A stretch of 34,246 nucleotides of DNA from an uncultured Lachnospiraceae bacterium. GTDB lineage: Bacteria > Bacillota > Clostridia > Lachnospirales > Lachnospiraceae. The DNA lies in NCBI GenBank assembly GCA_947037115.1, contig CAMQTN010000028.1, forward strand, positions 1 to 34,246, read 5' to 3'. Positions 34,241 to 34,246 of this stretch are shown one piece after another. Within the stretch, counting starts at the first letter, position 1, and each line of letters starts with the position of its first letter. The notes under the pieces are model-generated. The model was given only the letters and a program-made list of their open reading frames with translations, was not told the origin of the DNA and ran no database searches. Position numbers and translations under genes: made by a program.

Positions 34241-34246
34241 TGGTTT

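Overview
The window reads as chromosomal DNA of a spore-forming, low-to-moderate-GC Bacillota, most likely a Lachnospiraceae-type Clostridium relative. The order rpsT / gpr-spoIIP-lepA-hemW is the conserved Bacillota arrangement, and the sporulation genes gpr and spoIIP, a YerC-type TrpR-family protein and a DUF1836 protein fit the same group. These assignments come from reading the translations; no database search was run.

Layout. (1) 1-5.8 kb: minus-strand gpr-spoIIP-lepA-hemW (hemW cut by the window start), divergent from rpsT, which has a textbook promoter and terminator. (2) 5.9-9.9 kb: minus-strand pairs of a TPM-domain membrane protein with a zinc-ribbon protein, and of a PurF-like phosphoribosyltransferase with a degenerate GGDEF protein. 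The PurF-like protein has lost the glutaminase nucleophile. (3) about 9.9-20.0 kb: a visibly AT-rich accessory island of defence type. Its minus-strand gene order is winged-helix regulator, hsdR, hsdM, hsdS, a TIR-domain gene split by a one-base frameshift, a 65-residue unknown, rhuM, and a rhuM relic. Upstream of the regulator is a 1.2-kb stretch without intact genes. It holds a 472-bp segment bounded by perfect 12-bp inverted repeats, and inside that a GC-richer block that folds into a series of long hairpins. Decayed gene remnants and a MazF/PemK-like toxin with an abnormal C terminus follow. (4) 20.0-27.9 kb: core minus-strand genes: RlmD-type rRNA methyltransferase, a small acidic membrane protein, PcrA/UvrD helicase, an SPFH-zinc-ribbon protein, a chemotaxis receptor and an EamA transporter with a structured leader. 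(5) 28.1-34.2 kb: tRNA-Gly(CCC), a substrate-binding lipoprotein, an HPt protein with a DUF1836 regulator, a YerC-type regulator, and a 1045-residue soluble hybrid sensor kinase with two receivers but no HPt domain of its own.

How parts may work together. The type I restriction-modification genes, the TIR protein (candidate NADase) and RhuM lie in one direction with short gaps and probably form one defence operon under the first gene, the winged-helix regulator. The hybrid kinase could pass phosphate to the separate HPt protein encoded 1.2 kb away. The most novel-looking items are the inverted-repeat element with its structured RNA candidate, the split TIR gene inside the restriction operon, and the glutaminase-dead PurF paralogue.
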